Assembly: GCF_004784475.1 (NCBI RefSeq)
Contig: NZ_SRRT01000003.1
Span: 372,001-436,000, forward strand
From: Streptomyces bauhiniae
Lineage (GTDB): Bacteria; Actinomycetota; Actinomycetes; Streptomycetales; Streptomycetaceae
Length of the DNA: 64,000 nt
Direction of reading: 5' to 3'
Shown: positions 47,684 through 56,114 of the stretch, one piece after another
How the letters are laid out: the number at the start of each line of letters is the position of its first letter
Numbering within the stretch: the stretch's first letter is position 1
Position numbers and translations under genes: made by a program
Notes under the pieces: model-generated
Database searches by the model: none
Seen by the model: the letters and a program-made list of their open reading frames with translations, nothing else
What the model was told of the DNA's origin: nothing

Positions 47684-47802
47684 ATGGCCGAGTCGACGCG
47701 GTCCCGTCCGTCCTCGCTGATGAGGGCGCATGGCGGGGCCGCGTCGGCGTGTACGGGACCCGCGCCGAGGCTTCACTACCGTTTGACCGGTCGGTCACGC
47801 AC

Positions 47803-47813
47803 TGGTAACACCA
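47803..47813. promoter_or_regulatory. TGGTnnnACCA element upstream of the 65-aa gene
   Basis: TGGTAACACCA fits the TGGTnnnACCA core known for FadR/PdhR-type GntR regulators. It is 59 bp before the ATG at 47872 and next to TTTGACCGGTCGGTCA. A GntR protein of that subgroup is encoded at 34570, but linkage is only a guess. Confidence 0.4.
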
Positions 47814-47871
47814 ATCAGTGACCCTGGAATCACGCCCCGTACACCACCCGCACCGAGGGGGGACCTCGATC

Positions 47872-48069
47872 ATGCAGGCCGCACCCGTCCGCGCCACCGC
47901 CATCCCGTCCTTCGCCGTCGCCCTGCGCGCGGTCGAGACGCTGCTGCTTCAGGGCGGCCAGCGCACCGCCCGCCGCAACGCCTGGACCTCCGTCCTGGAG
48001 GACCGCCGCCGCGCCAAGGACCGGGTCGAGGCGCAGCAGTTCCTCGACCGCGCCGCCGCCCGTCCGTAA
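47872..48069 (+). CDS. Small basic protein (65 aa)
   Basis: A 65-aa basic protein starting MQAAPVRATAIPSFAVALRAVETLLLQGGQRTARRNAW and ending in a helical stretch of Arg/Lys/Glu (EDRRRAKDRVEAQQFLDR). GAGGGGGG lies before the ATG, and third-position GC is high. I recall a short gene at this spot between lipA and the DUF4191 gene in Streptomyces. Function unknown; it might be nucleic-acid associated, given its charge. Confidence 0.72.
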   Translation: MQAAPVRATAIPSFAVALRAVETLLLQGGQRTARRNAWTSVLEDRRRAKDRVEAQQFLDRAAARP

Positions 48070-48132
48070 CCCCCGCCATGACGCCGGGCACCGCCGTCGA
48101 GAGTGCTCCCGGGGCCACGTAGACTCGTGGGC

Positions 48133-48834
48133 ATGGCGAGGAAGGAAACCGCGGCGGACGCCGCGAGCGCAGGGCGACTGAAGCAGATCGCCCTCACGTA
48201 CAAGATGACCCGCAAGGCCGACAAGACGATCGGTCTGGTACTCGCGGCTGTCGGGCTCGGTATTTTCGCCGTCCTCCTCGTGATCGGCTTCCTGATCGGG
48301 CACCCCGTCTACGGCGGCATCCTGGGCCTGCTGCTCGGTCTGCTGGCGACGGCGATCGTGTTCGGGCGCCGGGCCGAGCGGGCCGCGTTCGGTCAGATGG
48401 AGGGCCAGCCGGGGGCCGCGGCCGCGGTACTGGACAACATCGGCCGGGGCTGGGCGACCACCCCCGCGGTGGCGATGAACCGCAGCCAGGACGTGGTGCA
48501 CCGGGCGGTCGGCAAGGCCGGCATCGTGCTGGTGGCCGAGGGCAACCCGAACCGGGTGAAGAGCCTGCTGGCGGCCGAGAAGAAGAAGATGAACCGCATC
48601 GTCGCGGACGTGCCGGTGCACGACGTGATCGTCGGTGACGGTGAGGGCCAGGTCCCGCTGAAGAAGCTGCGGACGACCATGCTGAAGTACCCGCGGGTGC
48701 TGACCGGCCCCCAGGTGACCGCCACCAACGACCGGCTGCGGGCGCTGGGCGACCTGATGAGCAACATGCCGCTTCCGAAGGGCCCGATGCCGAAGGGCAT
48801 GCGGATGCCGAAGGGCGGCGGCAGGGGCCGCTAG
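48133..48834 (+). CDS. DUF4191 family membrane protein
   Basis: A 233-aa actinobacterial membrane protein with two helices (about 36-56 and 60-80: IGLVLAAVGLGIFAVLLVIGFLIG, VYGGILGLLLGLLATAIVFG) followed by a soluble domain and a Pro/Lys/Met-rich tail. TAGACT (48120-48125) is 7 nt before the ATG, so it is probably leaderless. Found beside lipA in many actinobacteria; function unknown. Confidence 0.88.
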   Translation: MARKETAADAASAGRLKQIALTYKMTRKADKTIGLVLAAVGLGIFAVLLVIGFLIGHPVYGGILGLLLGLLATAIVFGRRAERAAFGQMEGQPGAAAAVLDNIGRGWATTPAVAMNRSQDVVHRAVGKAGIVLVAEGNPNRVKSLLAAEKKKMNRIVADVPVHDVIVGDGEGQVPLKKLRTTMLKYPRVLTGPQVTATNDRLRALGDLMSNMPLPKGPMPKGMRMPKGGGRGR

Positions 48835-48848
48835 TTCCTACGACATGA

Positions 48849-48883
48849 GAAGGGGCGCCCGGAGATTCTCCGGGCGCCCCTTC
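48849..48883. terminator. Bidirectional hairpin terminator
   Basis: Perfect 16-bp stem GAAGGGGCGCCCGGAG with its complement, loop ATT, between the convergent stops of the DUF4191 gene (48834) and the RDD gene (48901). Confidence 0.9.
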
Positions 48884-48900
48884 GTACGTATCGGGTTGCG

Positions 48901-49368
48901 CTAGATCCTGACCTCGACGGTCTTGGCGAGCCGGTCGTGCAGGCCCCGGCCGTCGCGGTCCCAGACCAGGGCGGGGACGGCCAGGCAGAGCAGGAAGGTG
49001 CGCAGCAGGGCGCGCAGCGGGTTGACGGTGCCGGTCTCCAGGGCGACCACGCGGAGCCCGAGGAGGCGCTTGCCCGGCGTGGAGCCGAGGGTGCCCACGG
49101 TGAGGGCGCTCATCGCGAAGAAGACGAGCAGGGCCCAGTTGCTGGTGGCCGGGGAGTTGCCGTGGGTGATCAGGCCGTATGCGATCAGCACGCACAGCCC
49201 CCAGTCCACGGCGAGCGCGCCGAGCCGGCGACCCGGACGGGCGATCGAGTTCGGTCCGGTCTCCGGCAGGCCGAGCTGCTCGCCCCGGTACCCGAAGTCG
49301 GCACCCGCTTCTTCCATGGCCGCACGCGGCCCGGAGAGCCACGACCCCATCACTTCCCTGTTGTCCAC
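48901..49368 (-). CDS. RDD-family membrane protein
   Basis: A 155-aa protein with a soluble N-terminus (about 40 residues) and an RDD domain of three or four helices: [40 protein letters not shown], and [19 protein letters not shown] (the name-giving R, D, D). The GTG at 49368 lies 6 nt after TACCGT on the minus strand, a leaderless arrangement. Divergent from glnA. Role of RDD proteins is unclear. Confidence 0.88.
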   Translation of the reverse strand: MDNREVMGSWLSGPRAAMEEAGADFGYRGEQLGLPETGPNSIARPGRRLGALAVDWGLCVLIAYGLITHGNSPATSNWALLVFFAMSALTVGTLGSTPGKRLLGLRVVALETGTVNPLRALLRTFLLCLAVPALVWDRDGRGLHDRLAKTVEVRI

Positions 49369-49443
49369 CCGACCACGGTACTGCGCCTGGTTTCGGGCAG
49401 TACGGGCAGGGGTGTGACGGGGTTACGTTGGAGGAGTGGCTGG

Positions 49444-49481
49444 TTAACTTCTGCGAAACAAACGAGTCACGCCCGAGAAAT
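49444..49481. promoter_or_regulatory. GlnR box upstream of glnA
   Basis: Two a-b half-site pairs with exact 6-nt spacing: TTAAC-n6-GAAAC-n6-GTCAC-n6-GAAAT. This fits the GlnR consensus gTnAc-n6-GaAAc, repeated twice. It lies 100 bp before the glnA start, so GlnR activation of glnA under nitrogen limitation is expected. Confidence 0.85.
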
Positions 49482-49580
49482 CACCCGTCCCTAGTGTCGG
49501 GACCTAGCGTGTGCCACCGCACTGGCCGCACGAGACGATCTACCACCCCGGCGGGAACGGTCGGGAGTAGGAGGAGCTGG

Positions 49581-50990
49581 ATGTTCCAGAACGCCGACGA
49601 GGCCAAGAAGTTCATCGCGGACGAGGACGTCAAGTTCGTCGACGTCAGGTTCTGCGACCTGCCGGGCGTCATGCAGCACTTCACCGTGCCCGTCGAGGCG
49701 TTCGACCCGGACGAGGAGCTGGCGTTCGACGGCTCGTCGATCCGCGGCTTCCAGGCCATCCACGAGTCCGACATGGCGCTCCGCGCGGACCTGTCGACGT
49801 CCCGCGTGGACCCCTTCCGCCGCGACAAGACGCTGAACATCAACTTCTTCATCCACGACCCGATCACGGGCGAGCAGTACTCCCGTGACCCGCGCAACGT
49901 GGCGAAGAAGGCGGAGGCGTACCTCGCGTCCACCGGTATCGCCGACACGGCGTTCTTCGGCCCCGAGGCCGAGTTCTACGTGTTCGACAGCGTGCGCTTC
50001 AAGACCGCCGAGAACGAGGCGTTCTACCACATCGACTCCGAGGCGGGTGCCTGGAACACCGGCGCGCTCGAGGACAACCGGGGTTACAAGGTCCGCTACA
50101 AGGGCGGCTACTTCCCGGTCCCGCCGGTCGACCACTTCGCCGACCTGCGTGCCGAGATCTCCCTGGAGCTGGACAAGGCCGGCCTCAAGGTCGAGCGCCA
50201 GCACCACGAGGTGGGCACGGCCGGCCAGGCGGAGATCAACTACAAGTTCAATACGCTGCTCGCCGCCGCGGACGACCTCCAGCTCTTCAAGTACATCGTG
50301 AAGAACGTGGCCTGGCGCAACGGCAAGACCGCGACCTTCATGCCGAAGCCGATCTTCGGTGACAACGGCTCGGGCATGCACGTCCACCAGTCGCTGTGGT
50401 CGGGCGGCGCGCCGCTCTTCTACGACGAGGCCGGATACGCGGGCCTGTCGGACATGGCGCGCTACTACATCGGCGGCATCCTCAAGCATGCCCCGTCGCT
50501 GCTGGCCTTCACCAACCCGACGGTGAACTCGTACCACCGTCTGGTGCCGGGCTTCGAGGCGCCGATCAACCTGGTGTACTCGCAGCGCAACCGCTCCGCG
50601 GCGATGCGTATCCCGATCACGGGCTCCAACCCGAAGGCCAAGCGGGTCGAGTTCCGCGCGCCGGACTCCTCGGGCAACCCGTACCTCGCCTTCTCGGCGC
50701 TGCTCCTGGCGGGCCTGGACGGCATCAAGAACAAGATCGAGCCGGCCGAGCCGATCGACAAGGACCTCTACGAGCTGGCCCCCGAGGAGCACGCCGGCGT
50801 CGCCCAGGTCCCCACCTCCCTCCCGGCCGTCCTCGACCGCCTCGAAGCCGACCACGACTTCCTCCTCCAGGGCGACGTCTTCACCCCGGACCTGATCGAA
50901 ACGTGGATCGACTACAAGCGGACCAACGAGATCGCCCCGCTGCAGCTCCGTCCGCACCCGCACGAGTTCGAGCTGTACTACGACGTGTGA
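49581..50990 (+). CDS. glnA: Glutamine synthetase type I
   Basis: A 469-aa dodecameric enzyme that makes glutamine from glutamate, ammonia and ATP. Signatures: [17 protein letters not shown] (beta-Grasp end), [55 protein letters not shown] and the adenylylation loop [11 protein letters not shown] (tyrosine near 397), so the enzyme can be switched by adenylylation. GTAGGAGGAG precedes the ATG. A GlnR box lies upstream. Confidence 0.97.
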   Translation: MFQNADEAKKFIADEDVKFVDVRFCDLPGVMQHFTVPVEAFDPDEELAFDGSSIRGFQAIHESDMALRADLSTSRVDPFRRDKTLNINFFIHDPITGEQYSRDPRNVAKKAEAYLASTGIADTAFFGPEAEFYVFDSVRFKTAENEAFYHIDSEAGAWNTGALEDNRGYKVRYKGGYFPVPPVDHFADLRAEISLELDKAGLKVERQHHEVGTAGQAEINYKFNTLLAAADDLQLFKYIVKNVAWRNGKTATFMPKPIFGDNGSGMHVHQSLWSGGAPLFYDEAGYAGLSDMARYYIGGILKHAPSLLAFTNPTVNSYHRLVPGFEAPINLVYSQRNRSAAMRIPITGSNPKAKRVEFRAPDSSGNPYLAFSALLLAGLDGIKNKIEPAEPIDKDLYELAPEEHAGVAQVPTSLPAVLDRLEADHDFLLQGDVFTPDLIETWIDYKRTNEIAPLQLRPHPHEFELYYDV

Positions 50991-51013
50991 TCGTCGCCGC
51001 CTGAAACCAGGTG

Positions 51014-51046
51014 CCGCCCCCGTCTCCGTTCTGGAGGCGGGGGCGG
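51014..51046. terminator. Hairpin terminator after glnA
   Basis: CCGCCCCCGTCTCC (51014-51027) pairs with 51033-51046, one mismatch or wobble in 14, loop GTTCT, followed by TTCTGTTTC. It separates the convergent ends of glnA and the endonuclease-fold gene. Confidence 0.85.
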
Positions 51047-51053
51047 TTCTGTT

Positions 51054-52043
51054 TCACCAGGTCAGTGTGGCCGCCACTGGCAAGTGGTCGCTGCCCGTTT
51101 TGGGGAGGGTCCAGGAGCGGTTGGCGTCCAGGCCCCGGTACAGGATCTGGTCGATGCGGGCCACCGGGGAGGCTGCCGGCCAGGTGAAGCCGAAGCCGGT
51201 GCCGGAGGTTTGCTGGGTGGAGTGGAGGTGGGTGCGGAGGGCGGTGAAGGCTCGGTCGTCCCAGGTGCCGTTCAGGTCGGCCAGGAGGAGCAGGCGGGGG
51301 CTTCGGTCGGCGGTGATCGCGTTGGTCAGGGCGGCGGCGCCGATGTTGCGGCTGGTGGTCCAGAAGCCCTTGCGGGGCATGGGGCGGACGGAGCCGAGGT
51401 GGGCCACGTAGACCGCCAGGGGGCCGTCGGGGGTGGTCACCGTGGTGTGGAGGGCTCGGTTCTCGGGGAGGTTCGCGGCGGCCGGCTTCGTGGCGGCCAA
51501 CGGGCCGTAGTTCATGATGTCGATTGGGTGGGTGGCCGATAGGGGGAACTTGCTCCAGAGGCCGACCGTGCCGCGGATCACGTGGTGGGGGTACATCCGC
51601 GCCAGCGTCTTCTCGTACAACGGGGTTGCCTGCGGGGTCAGTTCCTCCAGGGCCAGGAGGTCGGCGCCGGAGGCCGCCAGGGTGCGGGCGGTCGGGGCCG
51701 GGTCGGCGGTGCCGACGTTGTGGGTGGCTGCGGTGAGGTCGCCGCCCGGGTGGGACTTGTCGGGGAGGAGGCCGCCGAAGACGGTCGTCCAGGCCACGGC
51801 CGGCAGTAGGAGCGCCGTCACCGCGGAGAGGGAGCGGCGCCAGAGAGCCGCGGCCAGGAGGACCGGGATGAAGACGCCCAGCCACGGCAGGACGTTGTCC
51901 AGCAGGCTTCCCAGGCCCGCGTAATCCGGGATCTTCGCGTGCAGCAGCAGGAGCAGGCCCAGCAGCAGCGCCAGCGCCGTGAGTACCGGGCCGCGTTTCC
52001 AGGGCTCCGGGCGGGTACAGGCGCGGAGCGCGTTTCGCATCAT
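51054..52043 (-). CDS. Membrane-anchored endonuclease/exonuclease/phosphatase-fold protein
   Basis: A 329-aa protein with three N-terminal hydrophobic segments (LTALALLLGLLLLLHA, LDNVLPWLGVFIPVLLAAALW, VTALLLPAVAWTTVFGGLL), then an EEP domain outside: ATHNVGTADP, DLLALEELTP with the metal Glu, VYVAHLGSVRP, LLLADLNGTWDDRAF, and KTGSDHLPVAATL with the catalytic DH pair. Substrates of this fold range from DNA to phospholipids. Start placed at ATG 52043, with a second ATG right after and a TTG a little upstream. Confidence 0.85.
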   Translation of the reverse strand: MMRNALRACTRPEPWKRGPVLTALALLLGLLLLLHAKIPDYAGLGSLLDNVLPWLGVFIPVLLAAALWRRSLSAVTALLLPAVAWTTVFGGLLPDKSHPGGDLTAATHNVGTADPAPTARTLAASGADLLALEELTPQATPLYEKTLARMYPHHVIRGTVGLWSKFPLSATHPIDIMNYGPLAATKPAAANLPENRALHTTVTTPDGPLAVYVAHLGSVRPMPRKGFWTTSRNIGAAALTNAITADRSPRLLLLADLNGTWDDRAFTALRTHLHSTQQTSGTGFGFTWPAASPVARIDQILYRGLDANRSWTLPKTGSDHLPVAATLTW

Positions 52044-52130
52044 GCGGCCAGCCAAGGCGGCACGGTGTTGCGGGGGCGTATGCGGTTTCCGATACGCGGA
52101 CGATATGTACGGTCTCGTAACCTCGACGGC

Positions 52131-52805
52131 ATGCGTGTGCTGATCGTCGAGGACGAGCCCTATCTGGCGGAGGCCGTCCGAGACGGGCTGCGCCTCGAAG
52201 CGATCGCGGCGGACATCGCGGGCGACGGGGACACCGCGCTGGAGCTGCTGGGGATCAACGCGTACGACATCGCCGTGCTCGACCGGGACATCCCGGGCCC
52301 CTCCGGCGACGAGGTCGCGCGGCGGATCGTCGCCTCCGGCAGCGGGATGCCGATCCTCATGCTCACCGCCGCCGACCGGCTGGACGACAAGGCGTCCGGC
52401 TTCGGGCTCGGCGCCGACGACTACCTCACCAAACCCTTCGACCTGCGCGAACTCGTGCTCAGGCTACGGGCGTTGGACCGCAGGCGGGCCCATCACCGGC
52501 CGCCCGTACGGGAGATCGCGGGGCTGCGGCTCGACCCGTTCCGCAGGGAGGTCCAGCGGGACGGGCGCCATGTCGCCCTGACCAGGAAGCAGTTCGCGGT
52601 GCTGGAGGTACTGGTCGCCGCCGAGGGCGGGGTGGTCAGCGCGGAGGAACTGCTGGAGCGGGCGTGGGACGCGAACGCCGACCCGTTCACCAACGCCGTA
52701 CGCATCACCGTCTCCGCCCTGCGCAAGCGGCTCGGCGAGCCCCGGCTCATCGCGACCGTGCCGGGGGTCGGGTACCGCATCGACGCCGGGAGCGGGCGTG
52801 GATAG
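52131..52805 (+). CDS. OmpR-family response regulator
   Basis: A 224-aa regulator: receiver (MRVLIVEDEPYLAEAVRDGL, acid D7/D9; phospho-acceptor D51 in IAVLDRDIPGP; K in YLTKPFDLREL) and C-terminal winged helix (LDPFRREVQRDGRHVALTRKQFAVLEVL ... RITVSALRKRL). TAACCT (52118-52123) lies 7 nt before the ATG, a leaderless arrangement. The kinase gene overlaps its end by 8 bp. Confidence 0.95.
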   Translation: MRVLIVEDEPYLAEAVRDGLRLEAIAADIAGDGDTALELLGINAYDIAVLDRDIPGPSGDEVARRIVASGSGMPILMLTAADRLDDKASGFGLGADDYLTKPFDLRELVLRLRALDRRRAHHRPPVREIAGLRLDPFRREVQRDGRHVALTRKQFAVLEVLVAAEGGVVSAEELLERAWDANADPFTNAVRITVSALRKRLGEPRLIATVPGVGYRIDAGSGRG

Positions 52806-53901
52806 GGCGCCGGGCCCGAGCGTCCGCCTCCGGCTCACCCTCAGCTACGCCGGGTTCCTCATGCTCGCGGGCGCCCTGCTGCTCGCCGCGGTGTGGCTGT
52901 TCCTGCTGCGGTACGTGCCCGAGCGGGCGCTGATCGTGCCCTCGGGCACGCCGATCCGGTACGACGTCTTCCCGGTCCGCTCCAACCTGCTACGGGTCTT
53001 CGCGCCCCGCGCGGCCGGCGTACTGGCGTTCCTGCTGGTGTTCGGCCTGGCCGGCGGGTGGTTCCTCGCGGGCCGCATGCTCGCGCCGCTGACCCGCGTC
53101 ACGGAGGCGACCCGCAAGGCGGCGAACGGCTCCCTCTCGCACCGCATCCGGCTGCCGGGACGGCGGGACGAGTTCCGGGAGCTGGCCGACGCCTTCGACA
53201 CGATGCTGGCCCGGCTCGACGCGCACGTCGCCGAGCAACGGCGCTTCGCGGCCAACGCCTCGCACGAGCTGCGTACCCCGCTGGCGATCTCCAAGGCCCT
53301 GCTGGACGTGGCCCGCACCGACCCGGAGCGCGACACCGCCGAACTCCTCGACCGCCTGCACGCCGTCAACGCCCGCGCGATCGACCTCACCGAGGCGCTC
53401 CTCCTGGTCGGCCGGGCCGAACAGCGGTCCTTCGAGCGGGAGGACGTCGACCTGTCCCTGCTGGCGGAGGAGGCCACGGAGACGCTGCTGCCGCTCGCGG
53501 AGAAGCACGGCATCTCCCTGGAGACCTCGGGCGAGTTCGCGCCCACGACGGGCTCCGAGGCGCTGCTGCTCCAGCTCACCATGAACCTCGTACACAACGC
53601 GATCGTGCACAACGTGCCTGGTCAGGGCCATGTGTGGGTCCGTACGGCCGTCCTGCCCGGCACGGTCGCGCTCACCGTGGAGAACACCGGTGAGCGTCTC
53701 TCCCCCGAGCTGGCCGCGACGCTCACCGAGCCGTTCCGGCGCGGTACCGAGCGGGTGCACAGCGACCACGCGGGGGCCGGGCTCGGTCTGGCGATCGTCC
53801 GGACCATCGCGCACGCGCACGACGGCACCCTGACCCTCACCCCGCGCCCCTCGGGCGGGCTGCGGATCACGGTGGAGCTGCCGGCGGGCGGCGCCGGGTG
53901 A
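52798..53901 (+). CDS. Sensor histidine kinase (HisKA/HATPase_c)
   Basis: A 367-aa kinase with two helices (about 15-36 and 73-92) flanking a short extracytoplasmic loop, HAMP (LAPLTRVTEATRKAANGSLSHRI), phospho-acceptor H156 in SHELRTPLA, N box NLVHNAIVHN and G boxes (ENTGERLS, GAGLGLAIVRTIA). GTG at 52798 overlaps the regulator stop by 8 bp. The loop of about 40 residues is too small for a large sensor domain. Confidence 0.95.
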   Translation: MDRAPGPSVRLRLTLSYAGFLMLAGALLLAAVWLFLLRYVPERALIVPSGTPIRYDVFPVRSNLLRVFAPRAAGVLAFLLVFGLAGGWFLAGRMLAPLTRVTEATRKAANGSLSHRIRLPGRRDEFRELADAFDTMLARLDAHVAEQRRFAANASHELRTPLAISKALLDVARTDPERDTAELLDRLHAVNARAIDLTEALLLVGRAEQRSFEREDVDLSLLAEEATETLLPLAEKHGISLETSGEFAPTTGSEALLLQLTMNLVHNAIVHNVPGQGHVWVRTAVLPGTVALTVENTGERLSPELAATLTEPFRRGTERVHSDHAGAGLGLAIVRTIAHAHDGTLTLTPRPSGGLRITVELPAGGAG

Positions 53902-53906
53902 CGAGA

Positions 53907-53938
53907 AGGGCCGCCGCCCCGGCGGGGACGGCGGCCCT
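53907..53938. terminator. Hairpin terminator after the kinase gene
   Basis: AGGGCCGCCG (53907-53916) pairs with CGGCGGCCCT (53929-53938), and an inner CCCC/GGGG extends the stem past a one-base bulge. It separates convergent genes. Confidence 0.8.
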
Positions 53939-53956
53939 CTGTTGTCACACTCGTGG

Positions 53957-54205
53957 TCATCCTGGGACGACGACCACCACGACGCTGCCGTTGTTGTAGC
54001 CGTAGCCGGGGCCGTAGCCGTGGTTGAAGCCGTAGCCAGGGCCGTAGCCGTAGCCACAGTTGCCCCACCAGCCGCAGCCGCGGTTGGTCGGCACTTGGGT
54101 GGTGGCCGCCGAGGCCGTTCCGGTGGTGGCGATGGCTCCGCCTGCTGCCAGGAGGAGACCGGCGGCGGATGCCGCGACGAGACGCTTGGCGCGCTGTGCA
54201 TTCAT
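53957..54205 (-). CDS. Secreted Gly/Tyr-rich small protein
   Basis: An 82-aa protein with a Sec signal (MNAQRAKRLVAASAAGLLLAAG... cleavage near TASA) and a mature part of about 48 residues made of Gly/Tyr-rich repeats: GCGWWGNCGYGYGPGYGFNH then GYGPGYGYNNG, with only two cysteines. It ends in a run of valines (SVVVVVVPG). GGAAGG lies before the ATG. Such composition is seen in self-assembling or hydrogel-forming surface proteins, but I know no homologue. Function unknown. Confidence 0.72.
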   Translation of the reverse strand: MNAQRAKRLVAASAAGLLLAAGGAIATTGTASAATTQVPTNRGCGWWGNCGYGYGPGYGFNHGYGPGYGYNNGSVVVVVVPG

Positions 54206-54477
54206 GGACGTACCTTCCTTCCACCCCGCGTGCGGTACGCGACTGCACGGTTCGGATGGCCGCGCACTCGGAGTGGGAGTCCGGCGCGGTCGGTGGGCTG
54301 GCCGCCTTCGGTCGCCGGGACGACACGGAACGCGTCCCGCTCTGCGGCACTCTCCCGATGCTAGGTGAGCACCTCCCGCTCGGCATCCGGAGCCGGACGG
54401 GATGCAACCTTTTCCGGCGCTCGCGCTTCCTACTTTCGGGGGATCATGGACCCCGTCTCCGGGAAGGGTTGCGTGGC

Positions 54478-54738
54478 ATGGCCGAACAGGACGAATGGCA
54501 GCGGGAGTTCGACATCAGATGGGCCGACTCCGCCGAGCACAAGGAGCCGTCCGCGCGGGCCCGTATGCTCGCGGCCCGCTGGAAGGAGAACCCGCCGGAC
54601 CCGATGCCGTTCCGTGCCGATCCGACCCCGGTCCGTGGTTCCCGCAGAAGTTCGTGGGTGTCGACGGTGGTGGTACTGGGGTGTGTGGCGGCGGTGATCG
54701 TGCTGCTGGGGTGGGCGCAGATGAGGTCGCGCTATTAA
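54478..54738 (+). CDS. Single-pass membrane protein (86 aa)
   Basis: An 86-aa protein: charged N-terminus (MAEQDEWQREFDIRWADSAEHKEPSARARMLAARWKENPPDPMPF) and a C-terminal helix (STVVVLGCVAAVIVLLGWAQM), so a tail-anchored layout. GGAAGGG lies about 10 nt before the ATG. The next gene starts 56 bp downstream on the same strand. Function unknown. Confidence 0.7.
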   Translation: MAEQDEWQREFDIRWADSAEHKEPSARARMLAARWKENPPDPMPFRADPTPVRGSRRSSWVSTVVVLGCVAAVIVLLGWAQMRSRY

Positions 54739-54793
54739 CGGCAGGGGCCCGGCGGAGTGGCTGGAGCTGGACTGGCGGGCGCGGGCCTGGTGG

Positions 54794-56011
54794 ATGCCGG
54801 ATTCGCCGGGTGACAGCCGTACGCTGCTCGCCGCCTTCGCGACGAGCGAGCCCCTCGGTGACGACGAGTTCACGCGCGCCCTCTGCCACCACGACGGCCG
54901 GGTCCGCCAACGGGCGCTGGCCGAGGCAGCCGGGCACCCGGAGCTGTTCCCGCTGATCGTCGTACGGTGCGCCGACTGGGCCGAGCCGGTGCGCAGCCGC
55001 GCCCGCGAGCTGCTCGCCGAGATCCTCGACGCCGGTACGGCCGTGACCCTCGCCCCCATGATCCTCCGCGTTGCCGACCGGTACCGGGGTGGCCACGCCC
55101 TCGGCCTGCTGGATGCCGTACTCCGCCAAGCGCCCCGCGAGCGGCTGGCCCCGCTGCTGGTCTCCGGCGACCGCGCGGTGCGCAGGTACGCGTACCGCAT
55201 GGCCGTCGAGGAGGGCAGCCTCTCCCCCGTCGAGCTGGCCCGCGCCGCCGCCGAGAGCGACGACGCGGTGGTGCAGGGCCGGTGTGCCGAGGCCGCGCTG
55301 GCCGACGGTGCCCCCGCCGAGGTGCTGGAGATCCTGCTCGGCGGCCGGAATCCGCAGGCCAGGTCGGCCGGGGTGACCGCGCTGCGGCGGGCCGGGCGCC
55401 CGGAGCGGGCCGTGGACTTCCTGGCCGACCGCTCGGCCCTGGTGCGGGCCTGCGCGCGGTACGTCGTACGGCAGCACGGCATCGACCCCCTGCCCTGGTA
55501 CCGGGCGCGCTGCGCGGACCCGGCCGTGGAACCCGGTGCCGCGATCGGGCTCGCGGAGTGCGGTGACCGGGCGGACGCGCCCCTGCTGTGGGCCCTGCTG
55601 GAGCACCCCGCGCCGGGCGTACGGGCGCGGGCGGTGGCCGGGCTGCGGACGCTGGACGTGACGGACGTACGACGGCTGCGGCCGCTGCTGGACGATCCGG
55701 CGCCCGGTGTGGTCGGCGAGGCCACGCTCGCCCTGCTGCCCTCGGCCCGCGCGCTGCCGGCGGAGTGGCTGTTGTCCCGGCTGGACGCCGGGCGCCCCCG
55801 CTGGGAGCGGGTGTCGGCGTGGCGGCTGCTGGACGCGCACGGGGATGTCGTACGGCTCCGGGCGGCCGTGCCGCTGCTCGGCGACGCGGACGTCCGGCTG
55901 CGGGGGTGGGCCGAGCATGCCGTACGCCGGGTCGCGCGGCGGGCACCGCGCGCGGTGCGGAGCCCGGAGATCGCGGCGCTGCTCGACCGGGCCGAGGCGG
56001 TGGGCCGGTGA
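54794..56011 (+). CDS. HEAT-repeat protein
   Basis: A 405-aa alpha-helical repeat protein: repeating motifs of the kind VRQRALAEAAGHPELF, VRSRARELLAEIL, VRRYAYRMAVEEG, VRACARYVVRQH and VRARAVAGLRTLD, each about 35 residues, as in HEAT/PBS-lyase repeats, which act as scaffolds for binding proteins. The frame stays open about 18 codons before this ATG (WLELDWRARAWW), so the true start may lie upstream at a non-standard codon. Partner unknown. Confidence 0.82.
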   Translation: MPDSPGDSRTLLAAFATSEPLGDDEFTRALCHHDGRVRQRALAEAAGHPELFPLIVVRCADWAEPVRSRARELLAEILDAGTAVTLAPMILRVADRYRGGHALGLLDAVLRQAPRERLAPLLVSGDRAVRRYAYRMAVEEGSLSPVELARAAAESDDAVVQGRCAEAALADGAPAEVLEILLGGRNPQARSAGVTALRRAGRPERAVDFLADRSALVRACARYVVRQHGIDPLPWYRARCADPAVEPGAAIGLAECGDRADAPLLWALLEHPAPGVRARAVAGLRTLDVTDVRRLRPLLDDPAPGVVGEATLALLPSARALPAEWLLSRLDAGRPRWERVSAWRLLDAHGDVVRLRAAVPLLGDADVRLRGWAEHAVRRVARRAPRAVRSPEIAALLDRAEAVGR

Positions 56012-56114
56012 AGGGGGAAGCGGGGAAAGCCTTTGCCGGGCGCGGCCACCGGCATGGGCCGTGCCGGGTGCACACTGGAAGCAGGGGGAGAGGTCGAGTA
56101 TGGGGTGATGCGGG

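Larger units (their letters stand above)
47642..47871. other. Intergenic region upstream of the small basic protein gene
   Basis: 230 bp with two notable palindromes (47672-47683 and 47803-47813, separate entries) and TTTGACCGGTCGGTCA (47782-47797), an imperfect inverted repeat around GACCGGTC. No gene supported. The cluster of symmetrical motifs suggests a regulated promoter. Confidence 0.45.
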
